Origin: Marinobacter piscis
GTDB lineage: Bacteria; Pseudomonadota; Gammaproteobacteria; Pseudomonadales; Oleiphilaceae
Direction of reading: 5' to 3'
Length of the DNA stretch: 64,000 nucleotides
Assembly: GCF_007671655.1 (NCBI RefSeq)
Contig: NZ_VCGX01000001.1
Location: 1,149,917-1,213,916 of the forward strand
Shown: positions 10,501-19,725 of the stretch, in pieces
Position numbering within the stretch: position 1 is the stretch's first letter
How the letters are laid out: the number at the start of each line of letters is the position of its first letter
Program-made: the position numbers and the translations under genes
Notes under the pieces: generated by a model
Databases searched by the model: none
What the model was told of the DNA's origin: nothing
The model's input: the letters and a program-made list of their open reading frames with translations, nothing else

Positions 10501-10562
10501 GATATGCTCCCGCGGTTATTCGGTTATACATCCGATAGCGATAATAGCAGGTACAGGCCTTT

Positions 10563-11267
10563 TCAGCTCTTCTGCGGGCGCTCACCAAAAATCGCAGTAC
10601 CAACACGAACCCAGGTGGCGCCTTCGGCAATCGCCATTTCCATATCGCCAGACATACCCATCGACAGTGTGTCCAGCGGGCCTGCCTCCGGAAACGCCTG
10701 TTTCAGCTGTTTCAGGGTGTTGGCAAGCTTCCGGAAACTCGCCCTCAGCTCAGCCTCCGGCTGATCCGGATCCGGAATCGCCATCAGCCCCCGGAGCGAC
10801 AGCCCCGGTAACTGGCCGATCTCTGGCACCAGCTCTGGCAGTTCATCCGGCCTGCACCCGGACTTGGTTGCTTCATTATTAATATTAACCTGAAGACAAA
10901 TATTCAATGGGGGCAGATGGGCGTCCCGCTGTTCACTCAGGCGCCGTGCTATTTTCAGACGGTCGACGCTGTGCACCCAGGAAAATGCGCTGGCTATCTG
11001 CCGGGTTTTGTTGGATTGCACCGGGCCGATAAAGTGCCAGACGATATCAGGCAGGTCGCTGAGCTCGGCTATTTTGTCCAGGGCTTCCTGAACGTAGTTT
11101 TCCCCGAAGGCCCGCTGGCCGGCTGCTGCGGCTTCGCGCAGTTCCCCGGCGTTTCGCGTTTTGCTCACCGCCAACAGGTTCACAGAATCCAGCTCACGGC
11201 CGGCCTGCAATGTTGCTTTTTGTATGCGTCGGGTTACGCTCCCGAGGTTGTCTGATATGCTGCTCAT
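10563..11267 (-). CDS. YggS/PLPBP family pyridoxal-phosphate homeostasis protein
   Basis: A 234-residue protein, the usual length, when started at MSSISDNLG. The PLP lysine lies in LLAVSKTRNA near residue 35; FGENYVQEALDKI and HFIGPVQSNKTRQI follow, and the C-terminal phosphate-binding SMGMSGDMEMAI and TWVRVGTAIFG close the barrel. Family knowledge: it binds PLP and buffers vitamin B6 and amino-acid pools rather than catalysing a known reaction. It is the first gene of the long minus-strand cluster and is divergent from pilT. Confidence 0.92.
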   Translation of the reverse strand: MSSISDNLGSVTRRIQKATLQAGRELDSVNLLAVSKTRNAGELREAAAAGQRAFGENYVQEALDKIAELSDLPDIVWHFIGPVQSNKTRQIASAFSWVHSVDRLKIARRLSEQRDAHLPPLNICLQVNINNEATKSGCRPDELPELVPEIGQLPGLSLRGLMAIPDPDQPEAELRASFRKLANTLKQLKQAFPEAGPLDTLSMGMSGDMEMAIAEGATWVRVGTAIFGERPQKS

Positions 11268-11408
11268 AGTCGTAAAGTCGTTGCGCCTGGTCTGCCTGCT
11301 TAATTCCGACACGTTACTCGCAGGTCACTGAAATGCCAAGTGATCAATGTGAAGCACTGCGGGGCAGAGGGTGTCAGTATAAAAGAAAAACGCCTTCCGG
11401 GGACCCTT

Positions 11409-12443
11409 ATGGATATTACCGAGTTGCTTGCATTTTCGGCGAAGCAGGGTGCGTCTGACTTGCACCTTTCCGCTGGCTTACCACCCATGATCCGTGTTGA
11501 TGGCGATGTTCGTCGCATCAACCTGCCGCCCCTGGAGCACAAAGAAGTGCACGGGCTGATCTACGACATCATGAACGATAAGCAGCGTAAGGACTACGAG
11601 GAGTTTCTGGAAACCGACTTTTCCTTTGAAGTACCCGGCGTTGCCCGCTTCCGTGTTAACGCCTTCAACCAGAACCGGGGCGCAGGTGCAGTGTTCCGTA
11701 CCATTCCCTCCAAGGTTCTGACCATGGAAGACCTGGGCATGGGACAGGTCTTCCAGGACATTGCCTCCGTCCCTCGGGGCCTGGTGCTGGTTACTGGCCC
11801 TACCGGTTCTGGTAAGTCCACCTCACTGGCAGCGATGGTGGACTACATCAACGACAGCCGTTATGAGCATATCCTGACGGTGGAAGACCCGATTGAGTTT
11901 GTGCACGACTCCAAAAAGTGTCTGGTAAACCAGCGGGAAGTGCACCGCGATACTCTGGGCTTTAACGAAGCGCTGCGCTCGGCTCTGCGGGAAGACCCTG
12001 ACATTATACTGGTGGGCGAATTGCGGGACCTGGAAACCATTCGCCTGGCGCTTACCGCCGCTGAAACCGGCCACCTGGTGTTCGGCACCCTGCACACCAC
12101 CTCGGCGGCCAAGACCATCGACCGGGTTGTGGATGTATTCCCCGCGGAAGAAAAGTCCATGGTGCGTTCCATGCTTTCCGAATCCCTGCAGGCGGTTATC
12201 TCCCAGACATTGATGAAAAAAATGGGCGGCGGCCGTATAGCCGCCCATGAAATCATGATTGGCACCTCAGCCATCCGGAACCTGATCCGTGAGGACAAGA
12301 TCGCCCAGATGTACTCCGCAATCCAGACCGGGGGTTCCCTGGGCATGCAGACGCTGGACCAGTGTCTTGAGCGTTTGTTGCAGAAGGGCCTGATTTCCCG
12401 GGAGGATGCGCGGCTGAAGGCGAAAATGGCGGATAATTTCTGA
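11409..12443 (+). CDS. pilT: Type IV pilus retraction ATPase PilT
   Basis: A 344-residue secretion ATPase, exactly the usual PilT length, starting MDITELLAFSAKQGASDLHLSA. It has Walker A TGPTGSGKST near residue 132, the Asp box HILTVEDPIEF near 158, Walker B DIILVGELRD near 199 and the His box ETGHLVFGTLHT near 220. The C-terminal AIRNLIRE motif typical of PilT is present near residue 285. Family knowledge: the cytoplasmic hexamer depolymerises pili for twitching and DNA uptake. pilU follows after a large structured repeat. Confidence 0.96.
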   Translation: MDITELLAFSAKQGASDLHLSAGLPPMIRVDGDVRRINLPPLEHKEVHGLIYDIMNDKQRKDYEEFLETDFSFEVPGVARFRVNAFNQNRGAGAVFRTIPSKVLTMEDLGMGQVFQDIASVPRGLVLVTGPTGSGKSTSLAAMVDYINDSRYEHILTVEDPIEFVHDSKKCLVNQREVHRDTLGFNEALRSALREDPDIILVGELRDLETIRLALTAAETGHLVFGTLHTTSAAKTIDRVVDVFPAEEKSMVRSMLSESLQAVISQTLMKKMGGGRIAAHEIMIGTSAIRNLIREDKIAQMYSAIQTGGSLGMQTLDQCLERLLQKGLISREDARLKAKMADNF

Positions 12444-12460
12444 ACGTGAATGTTGGTGGT

Positions 12461-12568
12461 GGGGAGGGGTGGCAGCAGGCATCGGGACTGTCGGCAGCAG
12501 GGATGCTGCCGTCAAGCCTACACGGACGTATTTACGGCGTGTCCCGATGCCTGCTGCCACCCCTCTCC
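12461..12568. repeat. Cloverleaf-type structured repeat, copy 1 (between pilT and pilU)
   Basis: Two 28-bp arms, 12461-12488 and 12541-12568, are inverted copies with a single mismatch. Between them lies a 6-bp hairpin at 12493-12510 (ggcagc / gctgcc) with loop AGGGAT, then a weaker element with a 3-bp stem at 12519-12530 (tac / gta) around ACGGAC, then tttacggc before the second arm, which begins GTGTCCC-like. The same architecture with different arm sequence recurs at 21266-21379. It may act as a processing or attenuation structure between pilT and pilU; I recognise no named family. Confidence 0.8.
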
Positions 12569-12618
12569 TTCGGGCTTCAGTCGGGTAGTCATCATAGAAA
12601 GAACATAGGTAAATAAAA

Positions 12619-13740
12619 ATGGAATTCGAAAAACTGCTGCGTCTGATGGTTGAAAAAGGAGGCTCAGATCTTTTTATCACGGCGGGTGTTCCGCCGAGTA
12701 TGAAGGTAAACGGTAAAGTACTGCCCATTACCAAGAGCGCATTAACGCCGGACCAGACAAAAGAGCTGGTCTACGGATCCATGAACGAGCGGCAGCTGGC
12801 CGAGTTTCAGGAAACCCATGAGTGCAACTTTGCCATCAGTGCCCGGGGAATAGGGCGTTTTCGGGTAAGTGCGTTCTTTCAGCGCAACCTGTGTGGCATG
12901 GTGCTGCGTCGGATTGAGGTGAAGATCCCCCAGATTGACGACCTGGCCTTGCCGGACATTGTGAAAGAGCTGGCCATGACCAAACGCGGTCTGATCATGT
13001 TTGTGGGGGCAACGGGCACAGGTAAATCCACATCGTTGGCCGCCATGCTCGGGCACCGCAACCGCAACAGCCGGGGTCATATAATTTCTATAGAAGACCC
13101 TATTGAGTTTATTCACCAGCACCAGGGCTGCATCGTTACCCAGCGGGAAGTGGGCCTGGATACCGAGAGCTTTGAGGTGGCGCTGAAAAACACCCTGCGC
13201 CAGGCGCCCGACGTCATCCTGATTGGTGAGGTGCGCACCCGCGAGACTATGGAATACTCGGTGCAGTTTGCGGAAACCGGCCACCTGTGCCTGGCAACAC
13301 TGCACGCCAACAACGCCAACCAGGCACTGGACCGGATGATTCAGTTTTTCCCGCCGGAACAGCACAACCAGATCTGGATGGACTTGTCCCTCAACCTCAA
13401 AGCCATTGTAGCGCAGCAGCTGGTTCCCACGCCGGATGGCAAGGGCCGTAAGGCGGTGATTGAAGTGCTGATCAATACCCCTCTGGTTGCTGACCTGATT
13501 CGCAAGGGCGACGTACACAAGCTCAAGGAGTTGATGGCGAAGTCCAATGAGTCAGGCATGCAGACGTTCGATCAGGCGCTTTACCAGCTCTACGCTGAAG
13601 GTTCTATTACCTACGAGGATGCGCTGGCTCACGCCGACTCGGCGAACGACCTGCGCCTGATGATAAAGCTCGGGGCCGATGCCCAGGGAGTCGATCAGCT
13701 GTCGTCTTCTGTCGACCGATTGACCATACAGGATGACTGA
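12619..13740 (+). CDS. pilU: PilT/PilU-family type IV pilus ATPase PilU
   Basis: A 373-residue PilT paralogue. It has Walker A GATGTGKST near residue 134, HIISIEDPIEFIHQH near 154, Walker B DVILIGEVRT near 195 and ETGHLCLATLHANN near 216. The longer C-terminus after the AAA core (FDQALYQLYAEGSITYEDAL) is typical of PilU. Family knowledge: PilU helps PilT retract pili under load and cannot fully replace it. An aaggag-like ribosome site is weak here (agaaagaacataggtaaataaaa). It is followed directly by a terminator. Confidence 0.94.
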   Translation: MEFEKLLRLMVEKGGSDLFITAGVPPSMKVNGKVLPITKSALTPDQTKELVYGSMNERQLAEFQETHECNFAISARGIGRFRVSAFFQRNLCGMVLRRIEVKIPQIDDLALPDIVKELAMTKRGLIMFVGATGTGKSTSLAAMLGHRNRNSRGHIISIEDPIEFIHQHQGCIVTQREVGLDTESFEVALKNTLRQAPDVILIGEVRTRETMEYSVQFAETGHLCLATLHANNANQALDRMIQFFPPEQHNQIWMDLSLNLKAIVAQQLVPTPDGKGRKAVIEVLINTPLVADLIRKGDVHKLKELMAKSNESGMQTFDQALYQLYAEGSITYEDALAHADSANDLRLMIKLGADAQGVDQLSSSVDRLTIQDD

Positions 13741-13762
13741 ACCGGCACAGACCGGTTTTATT
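13740..13762 (+). terminator. Rho-independent terminator after pilU
   Basis: The 6-bp stem aaccgg / ccggtt with loop cacaga begins at the last base of the pilU stop codon and is followed by ttattt. It is short but well placed. Confidence 0.65.
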
Positions 13763-13801
13763 TCAAAAATGTCGAATGGTTCAAATTTATGCGCTCAGCA
13801 A

Positions 13802-13831
13802 TTGAGGCCAGTCACGACTAATGCGTATACT
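13802..13831 (+). promoter_or_regulatory. Candidate sigma-70 promoter of fadL
   Basis: TTGAGG (13802-13807) and TATACT (13826-13831) are 18 bp apart and lie 33 bp upstream of the fadL start codon. A strong ribosome site (aaggag, about 13848) follows. The call rests on consensus match alone. Confidence 0.5.
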
Positions 13832-13863
13832 CCGTCACAAAATTTTAAGGAGATAACCCCGAA

Positions 13864-15276
13864 ATGAGATCAACAATGCTATCCCGTGCGGTTCGCCTTG
13901 CCACTCTGGCAGCGGTTGCTGCCCCGACCACAGTGTTTGCTGGCGGCTTCTCCCTGAACGAGCAGAGCGCCAGTGCCATGGGTACGGCCAACGCAGGTGC
14001 GGCCGCCAACCCGGAGAACGCAACCACGGTTATGTTCAACCCGGCGGGTATGAGCCAGTTGAAGGGGACAAACCTTTCTTTTGGTGCGGCGGTTCTGGAT
14101 ATTGATGCGGAAGCAAAGCGTTCTAGTATCAAAACTACCGATGCTCTTGGTAACCCGGGCGCCTACACCGCTAACGGCGGCGATATCGCAGACCCTGCAG
14201 TTATGCCAAACCTTTACCTGACCCACGAGCTTAATGACTCTATTGATGTGGGTTTTGGCATCCACGCGCCTTACGGGTTGGCTGCAGATTACGACAATGA
14301 TTTTGCCGGACGCTATATGGCCGACAAAACTGAGCTCACAGTACTTTCATTTACCCCGTCCATTGCGGTTAATAACGGCAAAGGTCTTTCCATGGGTGTA
14401 GGTGTTAATATTATGTATGGTGAGGGCCGCCTGAGCCGGTTTCAGGATGTTCGGGGTGCAGCTATGCTCGCTGGTCTTACGCCGCAAGAGGCTAATGCTT
14501 TAGCTGAAAAGTACCCTGATACGTATTCAGATGTTGAGGGAGATGATGTTGCGGTTAACTTTCGAGTGGGTTTCCTTTACGAACTATCTGAAGCTACACA
14601 AGTCGGCCTGAGCTTCCAGACTGCGACGGAGTTGGAGCTGGAGGGTGACCTGGAAATCAGCCAGTTTCCGGGTGAGGCCTTGGGGATGTCCGGGCCACAA
14701 ACTCTCTCCGAAGATGCAAGAGTACCGCTGGAAATTCCAGAAAACGTGACAGTGGGAGTGCGCCACAAACTGAATCCGGAAATAACACTGCTTGCTGGTG
14801 CGACATATTCTCGCTGGGGTCGCTTCGAAGAGTTGGATGTTTTCAGTAAAGAAGGCGACAGTGGGGCGATATCCGGGGTTTTAAAGCGTACGGGTGACGA
14901 TCCGATCACTCATATCACAGAAAAATGGCAGAACACCTGGCAATTTAATGTGGGGGGTATCTGGCAGGCAACGCCGGAATGGGCATTCAAAGCAGGGTAC
15001 GCTTGGGATGAATCCCCGGTAGACCAGTATGTAACCGCCAGGATTCCATCTGAAGATCGTCACTGGCTAACACTGGGTACGCAGTGGAAAGATAACCAGA
15101 ACGGGTGGACTGTGGATGCTGCGGTCGGCACCTTAATCTTTGCAGATGATGCGAAGGTTGATGATCGCGAGTATTATCACCAGCAACCGAATGTTCAGAA
15201 GTCTAAATCCAGTTATCAGGCTGAATACGAGCTGAGCGCCTGGAGTGCCTCCCTGCAGATCAGTAAGGCCTTCTAA
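13864..15276 (+). CDS. fadL: Outer-membrane long-chain fatty acid transporter, FadL/OmpP1 family
   Basis: A 470-residue outer-membrane barrel with a signal peptide (cleavage likely after TTVFA). The mature N-terminus GGFSLNEQSASAMGTANAG is the FadL hatch sequence, followed by NPENATTVMFNPAGMSQL. The C-terminus ends in Phe (SLQISKAF), as expected for BAM-inserted barrels. Family knowledge: FadL proteins bind long-chain fatty acids or other hydrophobic molecules and pass them laterally through the outer membrane. It is monocistronic, between a promoter-like site and a bidirectional terminator. A second, distant FadL-like gene is at 41988-43319. Confidence 0.92.
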   Translation: MRSTMLSRAVRLATLAAVAAPTTVFAGGFSLNEQSASAMGTANAGAAANPENATTVMFNPAGMSQLKGTNLSFGAAVLDIDAEAKRSSIKTTDALGNPGAYTANGGDIADPAVMPNLYLTHELNDSIDVGFGIHAPYGLAADYDNDFAGRYMADKTELTVLSFTPSIAVNNGKGLSMGVGVNIMYGEGRLSRFQDVRGAAMLAGLTPQEANALAEKYPDTYSDVEGDDVAVNFRVGFLYELSEATQVGLSFQTATELELEGDLEISQFPGEALGMSGPQTLSEDARVPLEIPENVTVGVRHKLNPEITLLAGATYSRWGRFEELDVFSKEGDSGAISGVLKRTGDDPITHITEKWQNTWQFNVGGIWQATPEWAFKAGYAWDESPVDQYVTARIPSEDRHWLTLGTQWKDNQNGWTVDAAVGTLIFADDAKVDDREYYHQQPNVQKSKSSYQAEYELSAWSASLQISKAF

Positions 15277-15302
15277 AAATAGCCAAACCAGCTGACAAAA
15301 AA

Positions 15303-15336
15303 ACGCCCGGTAGAATTAACTCACCGGGCGTTTTTA
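15303..15336. terminator. Bidirectional terminator between fadL and polA
   Basis: The 9-bp inverted repeat acgcccggt / accgggcgt encloses 11 bases and is flanked by A-runs on the left and T-runs on the right, so it can stop both convergent transcripts. Confidence 0.88.
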
Positions 15337-15337
15337 T

Positions 15338-18052
15338 TTAGTGGGCCTGATCCCAGTTATCACCCACGCCGGCTTCTACCAGCAGAGGCACGGCCAGTTC
15401 CGCTGCGCCGGACATGCGTTTGACCAGTCCTTCCCGGATCTCCTCTACAGCATCCTCTTTTACTTCAAGAATCAGTTCGTCGTGCACCTGCATGGTCATG
15501 AGGGCTTTGTCGGCATGTTCTGCCCGCAGCCAGTTGTCCACTTCAATCATGGCCAGTTTGATGATGTCCGCCGCCGTACCTTGCATGGGGGCGTTGATGG
15601 CGGTGCGTTCTGCAGCCTGTTGCAGCTGTTTGTTGCGGGCGTTGATTTCCGGCAGGTACAGGCGGCGACCGAACAGGGTTTCGACAAAACCGTCGTCGTG
15701 AGCTTGTTTGCGGATGTTGTCCATGTATTCGAGAACCCCGGGATAGCGTTCAAAATACCGATCAATATATTCCTGCGCGACCTTGCGCCCGACGTCCAGC
15801 TGGCGGCCCAGGCCGAACGCCGACATGCCGTAAATCAGCCCAAAGTTGATGGCTTTGGCGCTGCGGCGCTGGTCGCTGGTTACTTCATCCCGGGGGATAC
15901 CGAATACTTCCGAGGCGGTGGCTTTGTGAATGTCTTCTCCGTGCTCAAAGGCAGTCAGCAGGCCTTTGTCGCCAGACAGGTGCGCCATGATGCGCAGCTC
16001 AATCTGCGAGTAGTCCGCCGCCATGAGTTTATAGCCTTCCTGAGCAATGAATGCCTGACGAATGCGCCGGCCCTGTTCAGTGCGAACCGGAATGTTCTGC
16101 AGGTTGGGCTCGGAAGATGACAGTCTGCCCGTGGCTGTAATGGCCTGGTGGTAGGAGGTGTGTATCCGCCCGGTGCGGTGATGAATAAGTTCCGGCAGGG
16201 TGTCCGTGTAGGTAGACTTGAGCTTGCTCAGGCTGCGGTGCTCCAGGATCAGCCGGGGCAGCTCGTGCTCGTGGGCCAGTTCCTGTAGCACAGGCTCGGC
16301 GGTGGAAGGGGCGCCTTTCGGGGTTTTCTTAATCACCGGCAGGCCCATTTGTTCATAAAAAATGGTCTGTAACTGCTTAGGCGAGCCCAGATTGAAGGGG
16401 GCGCCGGCCAGTTCATGGGCTTCTTCCTCAAGGCTGCCCATACGCTCGGCCAGCTCCTGACTGTGCTGGCGCAGGGTGCTGGCGCTGATCAGGGCGCCGC
16501 GCTGCTCCATACGGGACAGCACGGGCACCAGGGGCAGGTCTATGTTGGTGTATACAGATTCCAACCTGCCCACTTCTGCCAGCTGCGGCCGGATGGCCTG
16601 GTGCAGGCGCAGAGTAATATCCGCATCTTCCGCGGCATAGGGGCCTGCCTTTTCCAGATCCAGCTGGTTGAAGGTGAGTTGTTTGGCGCCTTTGCCCGCA
16701 AGGGATTCAAAGCTGATGGTTTCTTCCCCCAGATAGTGCCGGGCGAGGCTGTCCATGTCGTGGCGGGAGGAAACGGAGTTCAGCACGTAGGATTCCACCA
16801 TGGTGTCTTCGGCAATCCCCTCCAGGCATATTCCGTGATTGGCCAGTACGTTTTTGTCGTACTTGAGGTTCTGGCCGACTTTTTTCAGTTCCGGGTCTTC
16901 CAGAAGGGGTTTAAGCTGTGCCAGCACGTCGTCACGATCCAGCTGCTCCGGCGCTCCCATGTAGTCATGCCCAAAAGGAACGTATGCTGCCTCACCTGGC
17001 TCGATGGCAAAGGAAACGCCCACCACTTCGGCGCTGATGTAGCGCAGGCTGGTGGTTTCCGTATCAAAGGCAAACAGGTCAGACTTTTTAAGCCTGGCCA
17101 GCCATTCATCCAGCTCCTGCTGGTCGGTGATAACACTGTAACGTTTTTCCCGGGGGGGCTTCTGGTTGTCGGAAGAATCTGTGGCTTTGTCTGTGTTTTC
17201 CAGCTCTGCAATCCAGCTGCGCAGTTCGTACTCCCGGAACAGGGCCAACAGTTCCGCATCGTTTTGCTGTCGGTCCTGAAGATCCTCCAGGCCGAAGTCC
17301 AGCTCCACATCCATTTTGATGGTTGCCAGTTCCCGGCTCAGGGGCAGGGTATCCAAAGCCTCCCTCAGGTATTCGCCCACCTTGCCCTTGATCTCATGGG
17401 CGTTTTCCATAATGCCGTCGAGGTTGTCGTAGGTCTGCAGCCATTTAACCGCGGTTTTAGGGCCGCACTTGTTGACGCCGGGTATGTTATCCACCTTGTC
17501 GCCCACCAGCGCCAGGTAATCGATAATCTGGTCCGGGCGAACGCCAAACCTCTCCAGCACTGCGTCCCTGTCTGTGTGGGCTTCTGTCATGGTGTTGATC
17601 AGGGTGACATGGTCGCTAACCAGCTGGGCCATGTCTTTGTCGCCGGTGGACACCACCACATCAATGCCTTTACTGGTGGCCTCGTTGGCCAGGGTGCCTA
17701 TAACGTCGTCAGCCTCGACACCTTCCACAATCAGCAGGGGCAGGCCCATGGCCTTTACCATCTGGTGAATCGGGTCAATCTGTATGGCCAGGTCGTCCGG
17801 CATGGGCGGGCGGTTGGCCTTGTATTCTTCATACAGCTCATGGCGGAAGGTTTTGCCTTTGGCGTCAAACACCACAACCACTTTCGAGCCGGGGAAATCC
17901 TGCTCCAGGCGACGTATCATAGCAATAACGCCCTTGATGGCGCCGGTCGGGTGGTTCTTGCTCGTCGTCAGTGGCGGAAGTGCATGATAGGCGCGGAATA
18001 AATAGGACGAACCGTCCACAAGCACCACAGGAGGGGTCTTTTGATCAGTCAT
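15338..18052 (-). CDS. polA: DNA polymerase I
   Basis: A 904-residue three-domain enzyme. The 5'-nuclease domain spans about residues 1-290 (VLVDGSSYLFRAYHAL; VEADDVIGTLA; STGDKDMAQLV). The 3'-5' exonuclease lies near 310-490 and keeps its metal-binding DTETT motif. The polymerase domain follows with ADYSQIELRIMAHLSGD, RRSAKAINFGLIYGMS and the C-terminal MQVHDELILEV. Family knowledge: it removes primers and fills gaps in replication and repair. The ATG at 18052 (MTDQKTPPVVLVDG) is preferred over a 16-codon extension. The divergent neighbour is the DUF2782 gene, as in Pseudomonas. Confidence 0.97.
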   Translation of the reverse strand: MTDQKTPPVVLVDGSSYLFRAYHALPPLTTSKNHPTGAIKGVIAMIRRLEQDFPGSKVVVVFDAKGKTFRHELYEEYKANRPPMPDDLAIQIDPIHQMVKAMGLPLLIVEGVEADDVIGTLANEATSKGIDVVVSTGDKDMAQLVSDHVTLINTMTEAHTDRDAVLERFGVRPDQIIDYLALVGDKVDNIPGVNKCGPKTAVKWLQTYDNLDGIMENAHEIKGKVGEYLREALDTLPLSRELATIKMDVELDFGLEDLQDRQQNDAELLALFREYELRSWIAELENTDKATDSSDNQKPPREKRYSVITDQQELDEWLARLKKSDLFAFDTETTSLRYISAEVVGVSFAIEPGEAAYVPFGHDYMGAPEQLDRDDVLAQLKPLLEDPELKKVGQNLKYDKNVLANHGICLEGIAEDTMVESYVLNSVSSRHDMDSLARHYLGEETISFESLAGKGAKQLTFNQLDLEKAGPYAAEDADITLRLHQAIRPQLAEVGRLESVYTNIDLPLVPVLSRMEQRGALISASTLRQHSQELAERMGSLEEEAHELAGAPFNLGSPKQLQTIFYEQMGLPVIKKTPKGAPSTAEPVLQELAHEHELPRLILEHRSLSKLKSTYTDTLPELIHHRTGRIHTSYHQAITATGRLSSSEPNLQNIPVRTEQGRRIRQAFIAQEGYKLMAADYSQIELRIMAHLSGDKGLLTAFEHGEDIHKATASEVFGIPRDEVTSDQRRSAKAINFGLIYGMSAFGLGRQLDVGRKVAQEYIDRYFERYPGVLEYMDNIRKQAHDDGFVETLFGRRLYLPEINARNKQLQQAAERTAINAPMQGTAADIIKLAMIEVDNWLRAEHADKALMTMQVHDELILEVKEDAVEEIREGLVKRMSGAAELAVPLLVEAGVGDNWDQAH

Positions 18053-18139
18053 GTTAAAGCGGTTCCGGATTCTGATTGAAGCGTAGGTTGGCTTGTGCAA
18101 CTCTGTACGTAAATAGATAGATAAAAGGGTATCACGAAA

Positions 18140-18478
18140 ATGAAGCGAATCGTCTGTTCCGCAGCTCTGCTTGCCTTAAGTGCCGGTTACGCCTGGGCGC
18201 AGGAAAGTGGAGGTCTGGATACCGAAGTGGTGGAGACACCCAAAGAGCCGTTGGTGGTGACCGATTATCAGCCATCGGCCGATGGCCCGCAGATTGTGAT
18301 CCGGCCGGGAGAGGACAAGGTTTTCTACGAATACCGGGTTAATGGCCAGCTTATGGAGATCAAGGTTGTGCCGGAAGTCGGTCGCGAGTATTACCTGGTA
18401 CCGGCTGATGGTGGCGGCTGGATTGAGGAGTCTGATTCCGACATGCTGGTTCCCAGCTGGGTGCTGTTCCGCTGGTAA
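18140..18478 (+). CDS. DUF2782 domain periplasmic protein
   Basis: A 112-residue protein with a signal peptide (ALLALSAGYAWAQ) and a mature domain rich in acidic residues and beta-strand patterns (VIRPGEDKVFYEYRVNGQLMEIKVVP, ending WVLFRW). This matches the DUF2782 family, which is conserved beside polA in Pseudomonas-like bacteria. No function is known. It is divergent from polA, with 87 bp between the starts. Confidence 0.82.
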   Translation: MKRIVCSAALLALSAGYAWAQESGGLDTEVVETPKEPLVVTDYQPSADGPQIVIRPGEDKVFYEYRVNGQLMEIKVVPEVGREYYLVPADGGGWIEESDSDMLVPSWVLFRW

Positions 18479-18593
18479 AGTTAAAATCCCCCTGTTATTA
18501 GTATGAACATTCTAATTTTTCACCTTACTCTTGGTTACAGAATCGGATAAAAGGCAAAGGCCTGCATTCACTTTGGTAATCAGGAGATGTGAA

Positions 18594-19052
18594 ATGGGTA
18601 AACTCAGAACGTATCAGGAACAACTTCAGGACATGGTAGAAAAGGGCATCAACGCCGCTGAACAGCAGGAAAAGAAGCTTTCAGCCAAGCCTTTTGACTA
18701 TGCAGAAAAGCTCGAGTCCGGTGTTCGTGAATACAGTGTTAAATCACTGCGTAAGCGTTATAACGGTTACAGCGACAGTCTGTTCGAGCAGCTGCGTGGC
18801 CTGAATAGCCGTGTGGGCAGTTTTGCTGCGGACCTGGTTGCAAAGCTTGAAAAAGAAGCTGTGGAAACCGCAGACACAGTCTCTGAAGCCGCAGAGGACG
18901 TATCCGAAGCCGCTCAGGACGCAAAAAAATCAGTAGAGGCTGAAAAGCCTGCTGAAACCACCAAGCAGCAGCCGGCCCGCAAGACAGCCGCAAAGAAAAA
19001 GACAAGCAGTAAAAAGCAGACGACAAACAAAGACCAGACCACATCGGCCTGA
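18594..19052 (+). CDS. Hypothetical helical protein with a Lys/Ala/Thr-rich tail
   Basis: A 152-residue protein with start ATG at 18594 and a good ribosome site (aggaga). Residues 1-90 are predicted amphipathic helices (YQEQLQDMVEKGINAAEQQEKK; KLESGVREYSVKSLRKRYNG). Residues 90-120 are Ala/Glu/Asp-rich heptad-like (SEAAEDVSEAAQDAKKS). The last 30 residues are Lys/Thr/Gln-rich (KTAAKKKTSSKKQTTNK). The layout resembles phasin-like or AlgP/PhaF-type proteins that combine a helical domain with a basic, DNA-binding-like tail, but I cannot assign it. Confidence 0.75.
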   Translation: MGKLRTYQEQLQDMVEKGINAAEQQEKKLSAKPFDYAEKLESGVREYSVKSLRKRYNGYSDSLFEQLRGLNSRVGSFAADLVAKLEKEAVETADTVSEAAEDVSEAAQDAKKSVEAEKPAETTKQQPARKTAAKKKTSSKKQTTNKDQTTSA

Positions 19053-19071
19053 TCCCAGGGCAGACTGCCCG

Positions 19072-19722
19072 TTAGTCGGTCGTCTCCGGCAGCTCCAGTG
19101 GTAAAGTGCGGGGCTCGCCGGTAACCGCTTCAAGGCGTTTTATGTCTTTCACATAGGACGCCTTGAGCGTTTCTTTTTCCTGGTTTTGCCAGGCAATCTC
19201 CCTCTCGATATCGCGGATCCGGGATTCCAGACTGCGAATCTTACTCAGAATAGCCTCCGGTATATCCCGGCCCATCCGTTCCAGGTCGGCAGCCCGGCTC
19301 TGTTCGTTATCCAGCTGACTGGATATCACCGCAATGTTGCCGCGCTTAAGTTGAATCAGCCCCTTCAGTTCGTTCAGTTTACGGTGCATGGCCCGCACTG
19401 CCTGGTCGGGATGGCTGAAACGTTTCAGAAGCCGGGCGTCTTTTTCGCGCTGGATGCTGAGTTCTTTCTGGCGCTGCTTTTTTGCCTCGCGGGCGGCAAT
19501 TTCAGCCTCAGTGGGGGCCGGGTCGACGGTTTCAATCACACGGCCGTTGGCATTCAGAATTTGGTAACCCCGCTCTGTGGCGGCATCGGGAATGGTGTTG
19601 CTGATGGCTACCTGGCCGTTTTCGTCGGTATAACGGTACATATCTGCTTCCGCCTGAGCTGTGGCCGGAGGCAGCAGAAGGGTTGTGGTCGTTATCAGAA
19701 ATACGGTCAGGCATTTATGCAT
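19072..19722 (-). CDS. DUF4124 domain periplasmic protein with coiled coil
   Basis: A 216-residue protein with a signal peptide (VFLITTTTLLLPPATAQA), a short DUF4124 domain (DMYRYTDENGQVAISNTIP, near residues 27-50) and a long charged coiled coil from about 75 to 200. The family is exported and of unknown role; the DUF4124 module resembles small cell-wall-associated domains. ATG at 19722 is preferred to GTG at 19725. It begins 3 bp after the pyrE stop, so it is likely co-transcribed with pyrE. Confidence 0.8.
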   Translation of the reverse strand: MHKCLTVFLITTTTLLLPPATAQAEADMYRYTDENGQVAISNTIPDAATERGYQILNANGRVIETVDPAPTEAEIAAREAKKQRQKELSIQREKDARLLKRFSHPDQAVRAMHRKLNELKGLIQLKRGNIAVISSQLDNEQSRAADLERMGRDIPEAILSKIRSLESRIRDIEREIAWQNQEKETLKASYVKDIKRLEAVTGEPRTLPLELPETTD

Positions 19723-19725
19723 CAC

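Noticed and set aside
16415..18001. 528-codon open frame on the plus strand
   Set aside because: It is fully antisense to polA, whose domains are complete, and its protein is low-complexity with no recognisable motif.
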